Shown here piece by piece: positions 1-9,353 of a DNA stretch of 64,000 nt; the stretch's first letter is position 1; every line of letters begins with the position of its first letter. Under the pieces are notes generated by a model that ran no database searches, was not told the DNA's origin, and was given only the letters and a program-made list of their open reading frames with translations. The stretch comes from Microvirga lenta (GTDB taxonomy: Bacteria; Pseudomonadota; Alphaproteobacteria; Rhizobiales; Beijerinckiaceae): assembly GCF_020532555.1 (NCBI RefSeq), contig NZ_JAJBBR010000004.1, positions 434,001 through 498,000 on the forward strand. The letters are read 5' to 3'. The translations under genes were made by a program, and so were the position numbers.

Positions 1-537
1 TTCCGGCGGAAGATCGAGGCTTTTGGCCTTGCTGGTGTTGAGGCGCACGAAGCGGCCTTCGAGATCCTTGAAGGAGATCTGGTCCCCGGTGCTCTCCATC
101 AGGCCGCGCAGAAGGGCGCGTTCCGTTTCGAGTTCGCGGGCCAGCAGGCGCCGTTCATAGGCCGATGCCACCATGCTGGAGAGGGCCGCGGGATCCCAGG
201 GCTTGGGAACATAGGCCATGATCCGGCCCTTGTTCACGGCGCCGATCACGGCCTTGAGGTCGGCATAGCCGGTCAGGAGGATTGCTTCGGCATCGCTCCG
301 GTGGCGCGCCCGCGCCAGGAATTCGTCGCCCGGCATTTCCGGCATGCGCTGATCGGAGATGATGATCGCGATGTCGGGCTCGTGCTCGATGATGTCGAGC
401 GCCTTCAGGGGCGACGTGGTCGAAAGGACCCGGTAGTCGTTCTCGAAAAGATCCTCGAGCGCGACAAGGATGTCCGGCTCGTCGTCGACGACCAGGATCG
501 TGCCGTTCCTTGTAGGGTTGTCGCTCGACAGCGTCAT
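1..537 (-). CDS. Response regulator with REC-PAS domains, C-terminus cut by window edge
   Basis: The visible 179 N-terminal residues begin with a receiver domain. It has the acidic pair in VVDDEPD, a phosphoacceptor Asp in IISDQRMPEMPG, and the KPWD motif after the conserved Lys that is common in RpfG-like receivers. A short helix leads into the start of a PAS domain (GLMESTGDQISFKDLEGR). The ATG overlaps the stop of the upstream histidine kinase gene as ATGA, so it is the last visible gene of the chemosensory operon and a likely output protein. What follows the PAS (GGDEF, EAL, HD-GYP or kinase) lies outside the window, so its activity cannot be stated. By analogy with Wsp operons a diguanylate cyclase is a natural guess, but this is inference only. 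Confidence 0.85.
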   Translation of the reverse strand, partial: MTLSSDNPTRNGTILVVDDEPDILVALEDLFENDYRVLSTTSPLKALDIIEHEPDIAIIISDQRMPEMPGDEFLARARHRSDAEAILLTGYADLKAVIGAVNKGRIMAYVPKPWDPAALSSMVASAYERRLLARELETERALLRGLMESTGDQISFKDLEGRFVRLNTSKAKSLDLPPE

Positions 538-2258
538 GCGATGCTCTGCCTTGGGATCGTGATGATGAAGCTCGTGCCTCCCGAGGGGCTGGAATCCACG
601 GTGATCGTGCCCTTGTGGGCCTGAACTACGCTATAGGCGATTGCAAGGCCAAGTCCAGTTCCGGCCCCGACAGGCTTCGTCGTGAAGAAGGGCTCGAAGA
701 TGCGCTCGCGCAGCTCCGGCGGTATCCCCGGGCCCGTGTCGCTGATCCTGATGGTATAGCTTGTGTCGTCGCTCGATGTTTCAATATCGATGGCGCCGGT
801 TCCGCTGATCGCGTCCGCGGCATTGCCGATGATGTTCATGACCACCTGGTTCAGGAGGGCGGGCGAGCAGTAGAGGTCCGGCACGGCATTGTAGTGCCGG
901 CGGACGTCGATGCGCGTGCCGAGCTTGTGGCCGAGGAGCGCCACGACGGTTTCGATCGACTCCCGAACATTCACGGTCTGGAAATCGCCCTCGTCGAGCC
1001 GGGAGAAGCGCCGCAGGTTGAGAACCAGCTCCTGGATCCGCCCCAGGCCCAGCTTCATGGCCCCGACCCGTTCGATGCACTTGTTGATGGGCCGCTCCAG
1101 CCCCGCCTCCGGAGGAAGCCGCGTCGCGACGTCGGCGAGCACGCGTTCGACGGTGCCCTGGTGTGCCAGGATGAACGCGAGGGGATTGTTGATCTCATGG
1201 GCGATGCCTGCGACGAGCTCGCCGAGGGAGGCCATCTTGGCGGCCTGGACGAGCTTGGACTGCGTGTCCTTCAGGCGGTGGTTCGCCTCCTCCAGCTCCC
1301 GATTGGCCCTGGCCAGGGCTTCGGCCGAGGCGGCTTCCGCCCTTGCGCGCTCGAAGGCGAGCTCGCGCTCGCGCAGCTCCGCCTCGATGCGCCAGTTCTC
1401 GTCCTGCAGCAGCTTGCGGCGGACCAGGGCACGGATCCGGATCCGCATGACATCGGCATCGGCGCTCGTGGGCACGATGTCGTCGGCACCTGCGGCAAAG
1501 GCCTTGGACAGCATGTCTCCGCCGTCGTCGTTGCCTAGCCCGACGATGGAGAAGCTCGATACCTCCATGCCCGGAAGGGGAGCAAGTCCGCGATAGGCGT
1601 TGAGCTGCCGGCAGAGATCCAATCCGTCGAAGGTCGGGCTGAGGATGTTGACGAGGACGCAATCCCAAGCCGTGCTCGGAGAGCCGATCTGCCGGAGAGC
1701 CTCGGCCGGCTCCCGGGCCAGGGTGACGGCATAGCCCTCGCGGGAGAGAAGGTCCTGCAGGTAGGCCTGTCGGGTGGGGCTGTCGTCGACGATGAGGATG
1801 CAGGCCCTGCGGAACGTGCTGAAGCTCGGCGCCTCGTGCCCTTCCTGGGCCTCCGCGACGGGAACGGAGCGCCGGCGGAGCAGGGCGCGGATCCTCAGGA
1901 TGATGAGTTCTTGCTCGGCGGACTTGGAGATGTAGGCGTCCGCCCCGCTCTCCAGGCCCTGCCGCTCGACGGTGCGCTCCCGCGCTTCCGTGAGCATGAT
2001 GACCGGGATGGCCCGCGTGCGCACGTTCAGGCGCATCTGGCGCGTCAGCTCATCGCCGTTCATGCCCGGCAGGTGATAATCGGCAATGACGAGATCCGGG
2101 AGCTTCTCGTTCAGGCCGTCGAGGGCAGCCTCCGCGGTCGCCTGCCAGCTGACCCTGAAGCCGTTGGTTTCCAGGACGTACCGGAGCTGAAGGGCCTGCG
2201 TCTCGGAATCCTCCACCAGGAGAATGTGGGCTGCCTGCGTCCCAGGTCCCACGCTCAT
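534..2258 (-). CDS. Hybrid sensor histidine kinase with two N-terminal receivers (REC-REC-HisKA-HATPase)
   Basis: This soluble 574-residue kinase has no membrane segment. REC1 (about 10-125) is canonical, with phosphoacceptor Asp60 in IADYHLPG and Lys112. REC2 (about 150-275) is degenerate: the expected Asp is Asn204 (LVNILSP) and the beta5 Lys is missing. A coiled coil (about 280-340) joins it to a DHp helix with the H-box IAHEINNPL. The C-terminal ATPase shows an N box ([10 protein letters not shown]), DTGPGIP and a GTGLGLAI lid. The start is placed at 2258 because the ATG overlaps the cheB stop as ATGA. A longer open frame upstream is only a shadow of cheB. REC1 probably receives phosphate from the CheA-REC upstream and gates kinase output to the REC-PAS protein downstream. 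Confidence 0.88.
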   Translation of the reverse strand: MSVGPGTQAAHILLVEDSETQALQLRYVLETNGFRVSWQATAEAALDGLNEKLPDLVIADYHLPGMNGDELTRQMRLNVRTRAIPVIMLTEARERTVERQGLESGADAYISKSAEQELIILRIRALLRRRSVPVAEAQEGHEAPSFSTFRRACILIVDDSPTRQAYLQDLLSREGYAVTLAREPAEALRQIGSPSTAWDCVLVNILSPTFDGLDLCRQLNAYRGLAPLPGMEVSSFSIVGLGNDDGGDMLSKAFAAGADDIVPTSADADVMRIRIRALVRRKLLQDENWRIEAELRERELAFERARAEAASAEALARANRELEEANHRLKDTQSKLVQAAKMASLGELVAGIAHEINNPLAFILAHQGTVERVLADVATRLPPEAGLERPINKCIERVGAMKLGLGRIQELVLNLRRFSRLDEGDFQTVNVRESIETVVALLGHKLGTRIDVRRHYNAVPDLYCSPALLNQVVMNIIGNAADAISGTGAIDIETSSDDTSYTIRISDTGPGIPPELRERIFEPFFTTKPVGAGTGLGLAIAYSVVQAHKGTITVDSSPSGGTSFIITIPRQSIA

Positions 2259-3331
2259 TCGCCATCTCCTCGGGTCAGGCGCAGGAGCCTCGGCCCGATC
2301 AGGTCCAGGGGCAGGCTGGCGCTGACGCCGCCCATGCGAACGGCGGCGGCCGGCATTCCGTAGACGACCGCCGTGCTTTCGTCCTCTGCCACCGTGTATC
2401 CTCCCGCTTGGCGCAGTTCGAGGATGCCCTGTGCTCCGTCCTCGCCCATCCCCGTCAGGATGACGCCCAGGCCTCTCGATCCTACCGTCTTGGCCATGGA
2501 TTGGAACAGCAGCGTTGCAGACGGTCTCTGGCTGGCCAGCGCGGGAGAGGCGCTGATCTGCAGGGTTCCTGCCGGAGACAGCAGAAGGTGGCGGTCGCCG
2601 GGCGCGACGTAGACCTTGCCCGGGGCGGGGATTTCCTGGTCGCGCGCCACGCGGACCTCGAGCGGCATGAGCCCGTTGAGCCAGGAGGCGAAGCCCTCCA
2701 TGAAGGGCGCCCCCATGTGCTGGACGAGCAGGATCGGAATGGGAAAATCGGCCGGGAAGGCGCCCAAGACCTTCGCCAGAGCCGGCGGGCCGCCGGTGGA
2801 AGCTGCGATTCCCATGATCGAGGGCCGGAGGGGCGATCTTTCCCAGTCCCGCTTCTGCACCGGCGCGGGTTGAGCGTTCGGACGCCAGGCGAAGGAACGC
2901 TGTCTGACGACCGGAACCTGGCTCATGATGTAGAGCTGGGTGCAGATGGTTTCGGCAATGCCGTCGAAGCCTGCACTGGTCAGGCCGACGGGCTTCTCCA
3001 CGACCGTGAGGGCTCCGGCGCGAAGCGCGTTCATGGAGATCTTGAGCGACTCGTCCTCGACGCTGCCGGCGATCACGACGATCGGGGTCGGGTGGTCCGA
3101 CATGATCCGGCGCGTCGCCTCCAGCCCGTCCATGCCGGGCAGACGGATATCCATGGAGATCACGTCGGGCTGGACGCGGCCGATCTCGCGCAGCGCCTCC
3201 TCCGCGGAGCCGACCGCTGCGGCCACGACCAGGCGCGGATCGCGGGCGATGATGTGGACGAGAAGCTGCCGCACGACGAGGGAATCCTCGACCACCATCA
3301 CGCGGACAGGGACTTGCGACGTACTTCTCAC
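2255..3331 (-). CDS. cheB: CheB-type protein-glutamate methylesterase response regulator (WspF-like)
   Basis: This protein removes methyl groups from receptor glutamates, resetting sensitivity of the chemosensory array. At 358 residues it has the usual CheB layout: a receiver (about 9-125) with phosphoacceptor Asp61 in SMDIRLPG, a linker, and a methylesterase domain (about 170-350). All three catalytic positions are recognisable: Ser in AASTGGPPA, His in VQHMGAPF and Asp in GMGEDGAQG. The GTG start overlaps the cheA stop as GTGA, which indicates translational coupling. In Wsp systems the equivalent WspF is the brake on c-di-GMP output, and its loss gives wrinkly colonies. I expect a similar brake role here by homology of layout. 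Confidence 0.93.
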   Translation of the reverse strand: MRSTSQVPVRVMVVEDSLVVRQLLVHIIARDPRLVVAAAVGSAEEALREIGRVQPDVISMDIRLPGMDGLEATRRIMSDHPTPIVVIAGSVEDESLKISMNALRAGALTVVEKPVGLTSAGFDGIAETICTQLYIMSQVPVVRQRSFAWRPNAQPAPVQKRDWERSPLRPSIMGIAASTGGPPALAKVLGAFPADFPIPILLVQHMGAPFMEGFASWLNGLMPLEVRVARDQEIPAPGKVYVAPGDRHLLLSPAGTLQISASPALASQRPSATLLFQSMAKTVGSRGLGVILTGMGEDGAQGILELRQAGGYTVAEDESTAVVYGMPAAAVRMGGVSASLPLDLIGPRLLRLTRGDGE

Positions 3332-5592
3332 AGCAACTGCCCGATCGTTGCCAGCAGTTCGCGCTGGTCGAACTTCTGTTTGGTGATATAGGCGCTCGCA
3401 CCGAGATCGAGACCCCTGCGCACGTCCTCAGGATCCGCGCGCGACGTCATCAGGATCACGGGTATCGATGAAATGCGCGCATCGGCCTTGATCGCCTGCA
3501 GGAGACCGAAGCCATCCATGCGCGGCATCTCCACGTCGGCGACGACGAGATCCACCATGGTTTCTCCCGAGCGCAGCACGTTCAACGCGTCGATTCCGTC
3601 GACGCTGAGAAGAACCTGATAGCCCTGGGCCTCGAGGATGCTCTTCTCGAGGGTGCGGGTCGTGATCGAATCGTCCACCACGAGGACGGTCGTGGCATGT
3701 CGCTCCTTGTCGGGAGCCCATGCCGAAAGTCCCATTCCTCCGGCAGCGAGGCGACTCTCGTTGCGCACCCAGTGGTCGATCAGGAGTTCGGGATTCAGAA
3801 CGAGCGCCGGCATCTCGTCTTCCATCAGAACGGTGCCCGAAACCATCGCGTCGAGGCCGATGGCCTCGACATCGTTGACGAGCATGGTGCGGACGTCGTG
3901 AAACGCATTGACCGCGAAGGCGCAATGGCGTGCTCCATGTCGGACGAGCACAGCCTTCACGTTTCCGGCCTCGATGGGAATCTGGGCATTCGGAGATCCT
4001 GTCAGTGCCGCCAGGGCGATAACAGGTATGACAACGTCCTGCCCCCTTACCTCGATCCGAATGGTCGGGCGTCCTTCCACACTTTCCAGCGATTCCGCCC
4101 GCAGCCGGAGCAGGCGTTCGACGGCATGGGACGGCACGCCGTACATGCGATCCTCCGCCTCGACCAGGAGGAGAGACTGGCGTGCGGCCGTGAGAGGGAC
4201 ATTCAGCAGAACCTCTGTTCCCCAAGGGAAGCGCGGCCGCATCAGAACCGATCCGTGCAGTTTGCGGGCCGCCTCGGCCACCACGGAGAGTCCCATGCCG
4301 CGGCCTGAGAGGCGGTCGACCTCGCCAGCGGTCGAGAAGCCGGGGGTGAAGACGAGCGAGAGCAGTTGGTCGAGCATGGGCGGCATCGCATCTTCCGCCC
4401 TGGGCGCCAGGAGGCCGCGCTCGATGGCGACCTTTTCGATCCGCTGGAGATCGGGGCCTCGGCCGTCGTCCCGGATGCTGACAGCCAGGCGGCCGCCCCG
4501 GGAAGCGAGCTCGAGAACGATCTCGGCCCTCTCGGGCTTCCCTTTGCCCGCGCGTTCCGGCGCCGGCTCCACGCCGTGGCTCACCGCGTTGCGCAACAGG
4601 TGCATGATCGGATCCTTCAGCGCCTGCAGGACCCGGCGGTCGACCTGAAGGTCGAGGCCGATGGTGCGCACATGCACGTCGCGACCTTCCTCCCGGGCGA
4701 TTCCGCGCACCATATGGCCGAAGCCGCCGAAGACCGTTTCCGCCGCGACCAGCGAAATCCGGTCGATATCGTCCCGGAGCTGGCGTGCGGCCTGATCGAT
4801 GGACCAGGAGGATTGCTTCCGGCTCCGGGCAAGGGCCGAGAGCTTGCGGAACAGAGCTTTCAGATCCTGGTCGAAATCCCGCAGGCGAGGCGTTGCGGCA
4901 CCCGTCGTCCGCCCGGTGCGCTCTGCTGCGGATCCCTTTCCCGCAGGCGCACTTGAGACGAGTTGAGCATGAAGCGCGTCCCAGCCGCGCCGGAGACCGC
5001 GCACCTCGACCTCGATCTGCCGCAGAGTGTCGTCGAACGCCTCGTCGTCCTGCAGCTCCGCCATGAGGGCGTGCATGGAGCTCGACAGCTGCTCCATCTG
5101 TTCGGCGGCAATGCGGAGATAAGTGCCGGCACCCGCATCTGCGGGCGGGGTTGCGTCAGGCTTCGGCGGATGGTCCTTCCGCTCCTCCGCCTTCTGGGGA
5201 GGAGGTGCTGCAGGCCGCTCCCCGGGCGAAGTCGACTTCAGCGCCTGCAAGGCCGCCTCCGCCGACGCGGAACCGGCCGGTCCGGAGGATTCGGCGACGA
5301 GATCCTCGATGGTGTCGAGGCTCAGGCGGACGGCCGCGATCGTAGGCTTGTCCAGCTCCTGCCGGCCCTCCAGGATCCGCGAGAAGAGGGCCTCCAGGTG
5401 ATGGGCCACCTCCTCCACCGCCGGCAGGTCGACGGCGCGGGCCGCCCCCTTGAGGCTGTGGGCGCGGCGGAACACGTCCGCCATGTCGATCGTGCTTCGG
5501 TCCGCGCCGTCGAGGGCCGACCGGATCGCATGAAGATGCTCCCGATGCTCGACCTCGAAGGCTGCCAGCAGCTGTTTGCGGATATCCGTCAC
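3328..5592 (-). CDS. cheA: Hybrid CheA histidine kinase with C-terminal receiver (WspE-like)
   Basis: This central kinase of the array has 754 residues. An Hpt domain (about 1-105) carries the phosphorylated His45 in RAHSLKG. An acidic/proline linker follows, then a dimerisation/ATPase core with the N box LLRNAVSHGVE, DDGRGPD and GRGMGLSVV. A CheW-like regulatory domain spans about 485-620. A complete receiver (about 632-754) has VVADVEMPRMDG and a Lys at SAYITK. There is no separate P2 CheY-docking domain. The CheA-REC fusion is typical of Wsp (WspE) and Frz (FrzE) systems, not of flagellar chemotaxis. It starts at a GTG with GGAG upstream, 27 bases after the MCP stop. Its receiver may act as phosphate sink or relay. 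Confidence 0.93.
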   Translation of the reverse strand: MTDIRKQLLAAFEVEHREHLHAIRSALDGADRSTIDMADVFRRAHSLKGAARAVDLPAVEEVAHHLEALFSRILEGRQELDKPTIAAVRLSLDTIEDLVAESSGPAGSASAEAALQALKSTSPGERPAAPPPQKAEERKDHPPKPDATPPADAGAGTYLRIAAEQMEQLSSSMHALMAELQDDEAFDDTLRQIEVEVRGLRRGWDALHAQLVSSAPAGKGSAAERTGRTTGAATPRLRDFDQDLKALFRKLSALARSRKQSSWSIDQAARQLRDDIDRISLVAAETVFGGFGHMVRGIAREEGRDVHVRTIGLDLQVDRRVLQALKDPIMHLLRNAVSHGVEPAPERAGKGKPERAEIVLELASRGGRLAVSIRDDGRGPDLQRIEKVAIERGLLAPRAEDAMPPMLDQLLSLVFTPGFSTAGEVDRLSGRGMGLSVVAEAARKLHGSVLMRPRFPWGTEVLLNVPLTAARQSLLLVEAEDRMYGVPSHAVERLLRLRAESLESVEGRPTIRIEVRGQDVVIPVIALAALTGSPNAQIPIEAGNVKAVLVRHGARHCAFAVNAFHDVRTMLVNDVEAIGLDAMVSGTVLMEDEMPALVLNPELLIDHWVRNESRLAAGGMGLSAWAPDKERHATTVLVVDDSITTRTLEKSILEAQGYQVLLSVDGIDALNVLRSGETMVDLVVADVEMPRMDGFGLLQAIKADARISSIPVILMTSRADPEDVRRGLDLGASAYITKQKFDQRELLATIGQLL

Positions 5593-5619
5593 GATACGCG
5601 GTTCTCCGGTCCTGCGCGA

Positions 5620-7296
5620 TCACAACCGATAGCGTTCGACGAGCCCGAGCAGCTGCTGCGAAAGATCCGAGAGGTTGGCCGCAGCCATATCGAGCTGGCG
5701 CGTTCCCGCCGCCGTCTGCTGGCTCGCCTGACGGATGTTCTGAAGGGCGCCCATGACCTGCTCGATGCCGAGCTGCTGCTGGTTCGTGGAGGCCACGATC
5801 TGCTGGAAGGTCTGAACGCTCTCCTGAACGCGGGTGGAAATCTCGGTGATCGTCTGCTGCGTCGTGTCCGTACGCTCCTTGCCGGCCGAAACGCGCTTCA
5901 CGGCCTCCTCCGTCAGCATGACGGACGAATTGATGCCGCGCTGGATGTCGCCGAGGATCGACCGCACCTGGGTGGTGGCATCCTTGGCCTGATCCGCGAG
6001 AACCTTCATCTCGGACGCGACGACGGCGAAGCTGCGGCCGTTCTCGCCCGCCGCTGCGGCTTCGATGGCCGCGTTGAGGGCCAGAAGATGGGTGCGTTCG
6101 GAGATGTCGTTGACCGTGGCGATGATCTCGCCGACCGCCTGCGTCTTCTCGCTGAGGGCGACGATGTTCTCCGCGACGGTCTCCGCCTGCTCGCGGATGG
6201 CATCCATCGCGCGCGCCGTCTCGTCGACCGCCTGCAGGCCGGAAAGGCTGGTCTGAGCCGTCGCTTGGGCCGAGGCGATGACCTCCTGCGCCCGCTTGCC
6301 GATCTGGGCGCCCGCATGGGTGATCTCGTCGACGGTGGCGGCCGTCTCCTGGACGGCGGCGAGCTGCTCCTCGACGCTCGCAGCCTGCTCCTGGGTCGAG
6401 GCGCGGATCTCCGCCGCGGCGGCATTGAGGTTTTCCGTGGCCTCGCGGCTCTGGCGCGCCAGCTGGCGCAGGCCCTCGACCATGCTGTTCAGGGTTCCGC
6501 CGAGGCGTCCGATCTCGTCGTTGCCGGTCATGGCGGTCTGACCTGCCAGGTCTCCTCGTCCGACCCGCTCCACGAAAGCCATGAAGGCGTTGAGGGGATT
6601 GGAAATCGAAGAGCGCAGGGCATAGGTGATGAGGACGCTCAGCAGAGCGACGCCTGCAAGGGCGAGCGCAATCGAAAGCCGGCTCTGCTCGTAAACCTCT
6701 CCGACGCGCTGCTGCCCGACCGCGATGGCCTGGTTGACCAGGTCACGTGTTTCCTCGAGAGTCCTGTTCCAGGCGCTGCGGCTGGTGTTCAGGGCGTTCT
6801 GGGTCGCCTGGGCTGCGGCGAAATCGCTGTTCTGGAGCGCCGTAAACTGCTGTTCGGTGGCGGATCGGATCCGGTTCAACTCGCTGTTGGCGGAATTGAG
6901 AAGCTCCGCCGTCCGCCGCCAGGCGTCCGCCCGTTCGTTGGTCACCGAACGAACCGCAAAGCTGTTGGTCGCGGCAATGGCCTGCGCCAGAGCCGCCTCC
7001 GTCGAAGCGGCCAGCCGTCCCCACTCCGCAATCAGTTCCTCGACATTCGCCTGCTGCTGGCCGAGCGCGCGAAGAAGATAGCGCGACAGCACCTCCTCCC
7101 GCACGGCGCGCATTCGGTTCTGCTGCTCGCCGACCATATCGATCTGCCGCATCGTGGAGAGATCGCGCGAGACGATCGTTTCCGTGGTCCGGCGAACATC
7201 CTCGAGCTGGGAAATCGTGTAGAGACCGAGCCCGACCATGAGGGCAACGATGACGGCGAAGCCGAGAAGAATGCGATTCGCGATCGAGACCGTCAC
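5620..7296 (-). CDS. Methyl-accepting chemotaxis protein, membrane-bound (WspA-like)
   Basis: This 558-residue receptor has one transmembrane helix near the N-terminus (about 8-28), a helical periplasmic domain of the four-helix-bundle kind (about 30-185), a second transmembrane helix (about 188-210), HAMP (about 210-265) and a long cytoplasmic signalling coiled coil. The hairpin tip is recognisable (LALNAAIEAAAAGENGRSFA). The C-terminus lacks the NWETF-type CheR-binding pentapeptide. The GTG start at 7296 sits just after the cheW stop and has GGAG upstream. The longer open frame to 7587 would run through cheW and is rejected. The ligand is unknown. In Wsp systems the equivalent receptor responds to surface contact. 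Confidence 0.92.
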   Translation of the reverse strand: MTVSIANRILLGFAVIVALMVGLGLYTISQLEDVRRTTETIVSRDLSTMRQIDMVGEQQNRMRAVREEVLSRYLLRALGQQQANVEELIAEWGRLAASTEAALAQAIAATNSFAVRSVTNERADAWRRTAELLNSANSELNRIRSATEQQFTALQNSDFAAAQATQNALNTSRSAWNRTLEETRDLVNQAIAVGQQRVGEVYEQSRLSIALALAGVALLSVLITYALRSSISNPLNAFMAFVERVGRGDLAGQTAMTGNDEIGRLGGTLNSMVEGLRQLARQSREATENLNAAAAEIRASTQEQAASVEEQLAAVQETAATVDEITHAGAQIGKRAQEVIASAQATAQTSLSGLQAVDETARAMDAIREQAETVAENIVALSEKTQAVGEIIATVNDISERTHLLALNAAIEAAAAGENGRSFAVVASEMKVLADQAKDATTQVRSILGDIQRGINSSVMLTEEAVKRVSAGKERTDTTQQTITEISTRVQESVQTFQQIVASTNQQQLGIEQVMGALQNIRQASQQTAAGTRQLDMAAANLSDLSQQLLGLVERYRL

Positions 7297-7297
7297 A

Positions 7298-7897
7298 TTA
7301 AACTCCAGGGGCAGGGGAAGAGGACAGGAAGGGGTGAAGAAGGCGGTCGACGTCGAGCAGAGATAGGACTCGCTCCTGATCTGCAAAGCCGGATGCCGCC
7401 TTGGCATAGCCCATGACGGCATCCTTCCGGAAATCGCCGGTCGTCTCGGATGCGAGACGGGTGACGTCCGCAACCTCGTGAGCGCGATCGACGCAAAGGG
7501 CGACTCGCGGCTGCTCCCGGCGGAGCAGCACCAGGTGGCGGTTCGCTCCATCCGTGTCCGAGGGGCCCTGTCCGAGGGCGGCGCCAAGGTCGATCACGCT
7601 CACCAGATGACCGCCGCGGCCGAGCACCCCCATGAGGGCCGCAGGGCCGCCCGGGACCGGCATGGGAGGCCGGAAGGGAAGGATTTCGGCGATCCTGTCG
7701 AGCGGAATGCCATAATGTTCGTGTCCGGCGCCGCAGATCAGGACACGGGTCACATCCGCGACAGGCTCCGTGCGGTCGCCGGGTCTGCTGGCGAGGCGTT
7801 CGGTCCTCTCGTCGAGAATGAAGCGTGTCCTCTCTTCGGCGGACAGGAGCCTTGTCCGGTCGAGCTGCCTGAGCTTGCGGCGCAGGGATTTTGCCAT
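7298..7897 (-). CDS. cheW: CheW-like coupling protein (WspD-like)
   Basis: This 199-residue coupling protein bridges receptor and kinase in the array. A charged N-terminal helix (about 1-45) precedes one CheW/SH3-like domain (about 48-190), with typical segments such as YGIPLDRIAEIL and SVIDLGAALG. It is the second of two cheW genes in the operon and the longer one, as WspD is longer than WspB in Pseudomonas. It starts one base after the cheR stop and its own stop abuts the MCP start. The N-terminal extension is rich in Arg and has no recognised domain. Confidence 0.88.
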   Translation of the reverse strand: MAKSLRRKLRQLDRTRLLSAEERTRFILDERTERLASRPGDRTEPVADVTRVLICGAGHEHYGIPLDRIAEILPFRPPMPVPGGPAALMGVLGRGGHLVSVIDLGAALGQGPSDTDGANRHLVLLRREQPRVALCVDRAHEVADVTRLASETTGDFRKDAVMGYAKAASGFADQERVLSLLDVDRLLHPFLSSSPAPGV

Positions 7898-7898
7898 G

Positions 7899-9353
7899 TC
7901 AGCTCCTCCGCTCGGCCAGTGTGACCGCCTGGAGATGGACCCGGATGAGGTTGCGCAGGTCCTTGGCCGTCAAGCCGTCCCCTTCGGTGATGGCATGGTC
8001 GTCGGGCAGGGTGCCCGCAATGAGGGCCGCGTTCGCCATGGCACGCCGTCCGGGTCCGGAGCGCCCGTCCGCCAGGAGCAAGAGTCCGAGGTGGTAATGA
8101 GCCATGGCAAAGCTCTTATCCAGATAGATGCAGCGACGGAAGGCCTTCTCGGCCTCGGCCGGGCGTTTCATGGCCTGAGAAATCAATCCTTGGTAAAAGT
8201 GGAGGGCGACGCTCAGGGGCTCGTCGACCAGGGCCTTCCGGGCCAGGGCATCGGCCGCCGCAAGCTCTCCGGCATTGGCCTTGGCCCTGACCGCGGCCAG
8301 GATGTCCCCCGCGGGCTGAGCCGGGCGGGCCGGAGCCTTGGCCCCTACGGCTTTGGTGGGGGAGGGGCCGGAACTCCTGGTTCCCCGGTCCGGCGGACGG
8401 GGTGGGGAGGACGGCGGCGGCAGCTTCGGAAGCCAGACGGACGGCTCCTGCGTCGGCGCCTCCGGCGGTGCGTCGGGGGCCTGGTATTCCCCGGAGCGGC
8501 GGCGGTAGGCCACCGTTCCCGGCAGGCTCACGGCCTGCATCATCGCCGAAAATGACGGATTGGGCTCCGCGTGCCCCACGAGCATCCAGCCGTCGTCCAG
8601 AAGGCAGTTGCGCAGGGCGCCAACGACCTGGTTCACGGTCTCGGGGTGAAAGTAGATGAGGACGTTGCGGCACAGAATCAGGTCGAATTCGGTGAATTGG
8701 AGGGGGGATGTGCCGTCCAGAAGGCTGAGCAGGTTGTGCTTTTCGAAGCGCACGAGGGACCGGAATTCCGGCTTGAGCTGCCACTGCTCGCGTTCCATGG
8801 GCAGGAAATACTCGGCTCGTTCCTCCGGCGGGATCGAGCGGAGGGCCCATTTGCCGAACCTCGCCTGCCGGGCGGTCGCGAGAAAGTTCTCGTTGATGTC
8901 CGTTCCGACGATGCCGATGCGCCAGTTTTCCAGCTCACCGCCCAGAAGCTGCCTGACGAGGATCGCGAGCGAATAGGGCTCCGCGCCGGTTGCGCAGCCG
9001 GCGCTCCAGATGCGCAGGCGCCGCTCGGGGCGCTTTCGCTCAACGATCTCGGGCAGAATCGTCCTGCGCAGGGCCGCGAACTGCTCCGCGTAGCGGAAGA
9101 AGAACGTCTCGCCGATGGTGATCTCGGTCTCCAGGCGCGCCCATTCCACCGGTCCGGACGCCGGATTGCGGAGCAGGTCCAGGTATTGCGAGCAATCGCG
9201 CAGGCCGGTCGCCTGAAGGCGGCGGCGCACCCTCTCCCAGAGGAGGTCGTCCTTGTCCTGGTAGTAGAAATGGCCCGTGCGCTCGATGACGAGGCTTTTC
9301 AGCCTGGGGAAGCTTGCATCGAGGGGAAGGCCGGGGGCCGGTCGCGCGGCCAT
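7899..9353 (-). CDS. cheR: CheR-type receptor methyltransferase with C-terminal TPR (WspC-like)
   Basis: This enzyme adds methyl groups from S-adenosylmethionine to receptor glutamates. The 484-residue product has a CheR N-terminal helical domain (about 15-70) and a SAM-dependent methyltransferase domain (about 75-270) with IWSAGCATGAEPYSL, GTDINENFL and LILCRNVLIYF. A proline-rich linker (about 280-345) leads to TPR-like helices (about 350-440). The CheR-linker-TPR layout is that of WspC and FrzF. The ATG at 9353 overlaps the preceding cheW stop as TGATG and is preferred. A GTG at 9371 would add six residues. With no pentapeptide on the MCP, the TPR probably supplies protein targeting. Confidence 0.9.
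   Translation of the reverse strand: MAARPAPGLPLDASFPRLKSLVIERTGHFYYQDKDDLLWERVRRRLQATGLRDCSQYLDLLRNPASGPVEWARLETEITIGETFFFRYAEQFAALRRTILPEIVERKRPERRLRIWSAGCATGAEPYSLAILVRQLLGGELENWRIGIVGTDINENFLATARQARFGKWALRSIPPEERAEYFLPMEREQWQLKPEFRSLVRFEKHNLLSLLDGTSPLQFTEFDLILCRNVLIYFHPETVNQVVGALRNCLLDDGWMLVGHAEPNPSFSAMMQAVSLPGTVAYRRRSGEYQAPDAPPEAPTQEPSVWLPKLPPPSSPPRPPDRGTRSSGPSPTKAVGAKAPARPAQPAGDILAAVRAKANAGELAAADALARKALVDEPLSVALHFYQGLISQAMKRPAEAEKAFRRCIYLDKSFAMAHYHLGLLLLADGRSGPGRRAMANAALIAGTLPDDHAITEGDGLTAKDLRNLIRVHLQAVTLAERRS

Noticed and set aside
4963-7416. Long plus-strand open frame of 817 codons across the cheA/MCP region
   Set aside because: It lies antisense to well-conserved cheA and MCP genes and its translation is rich in Arg, Gly and Leu with no domain. 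Long antisense frames are expected at this GC content.
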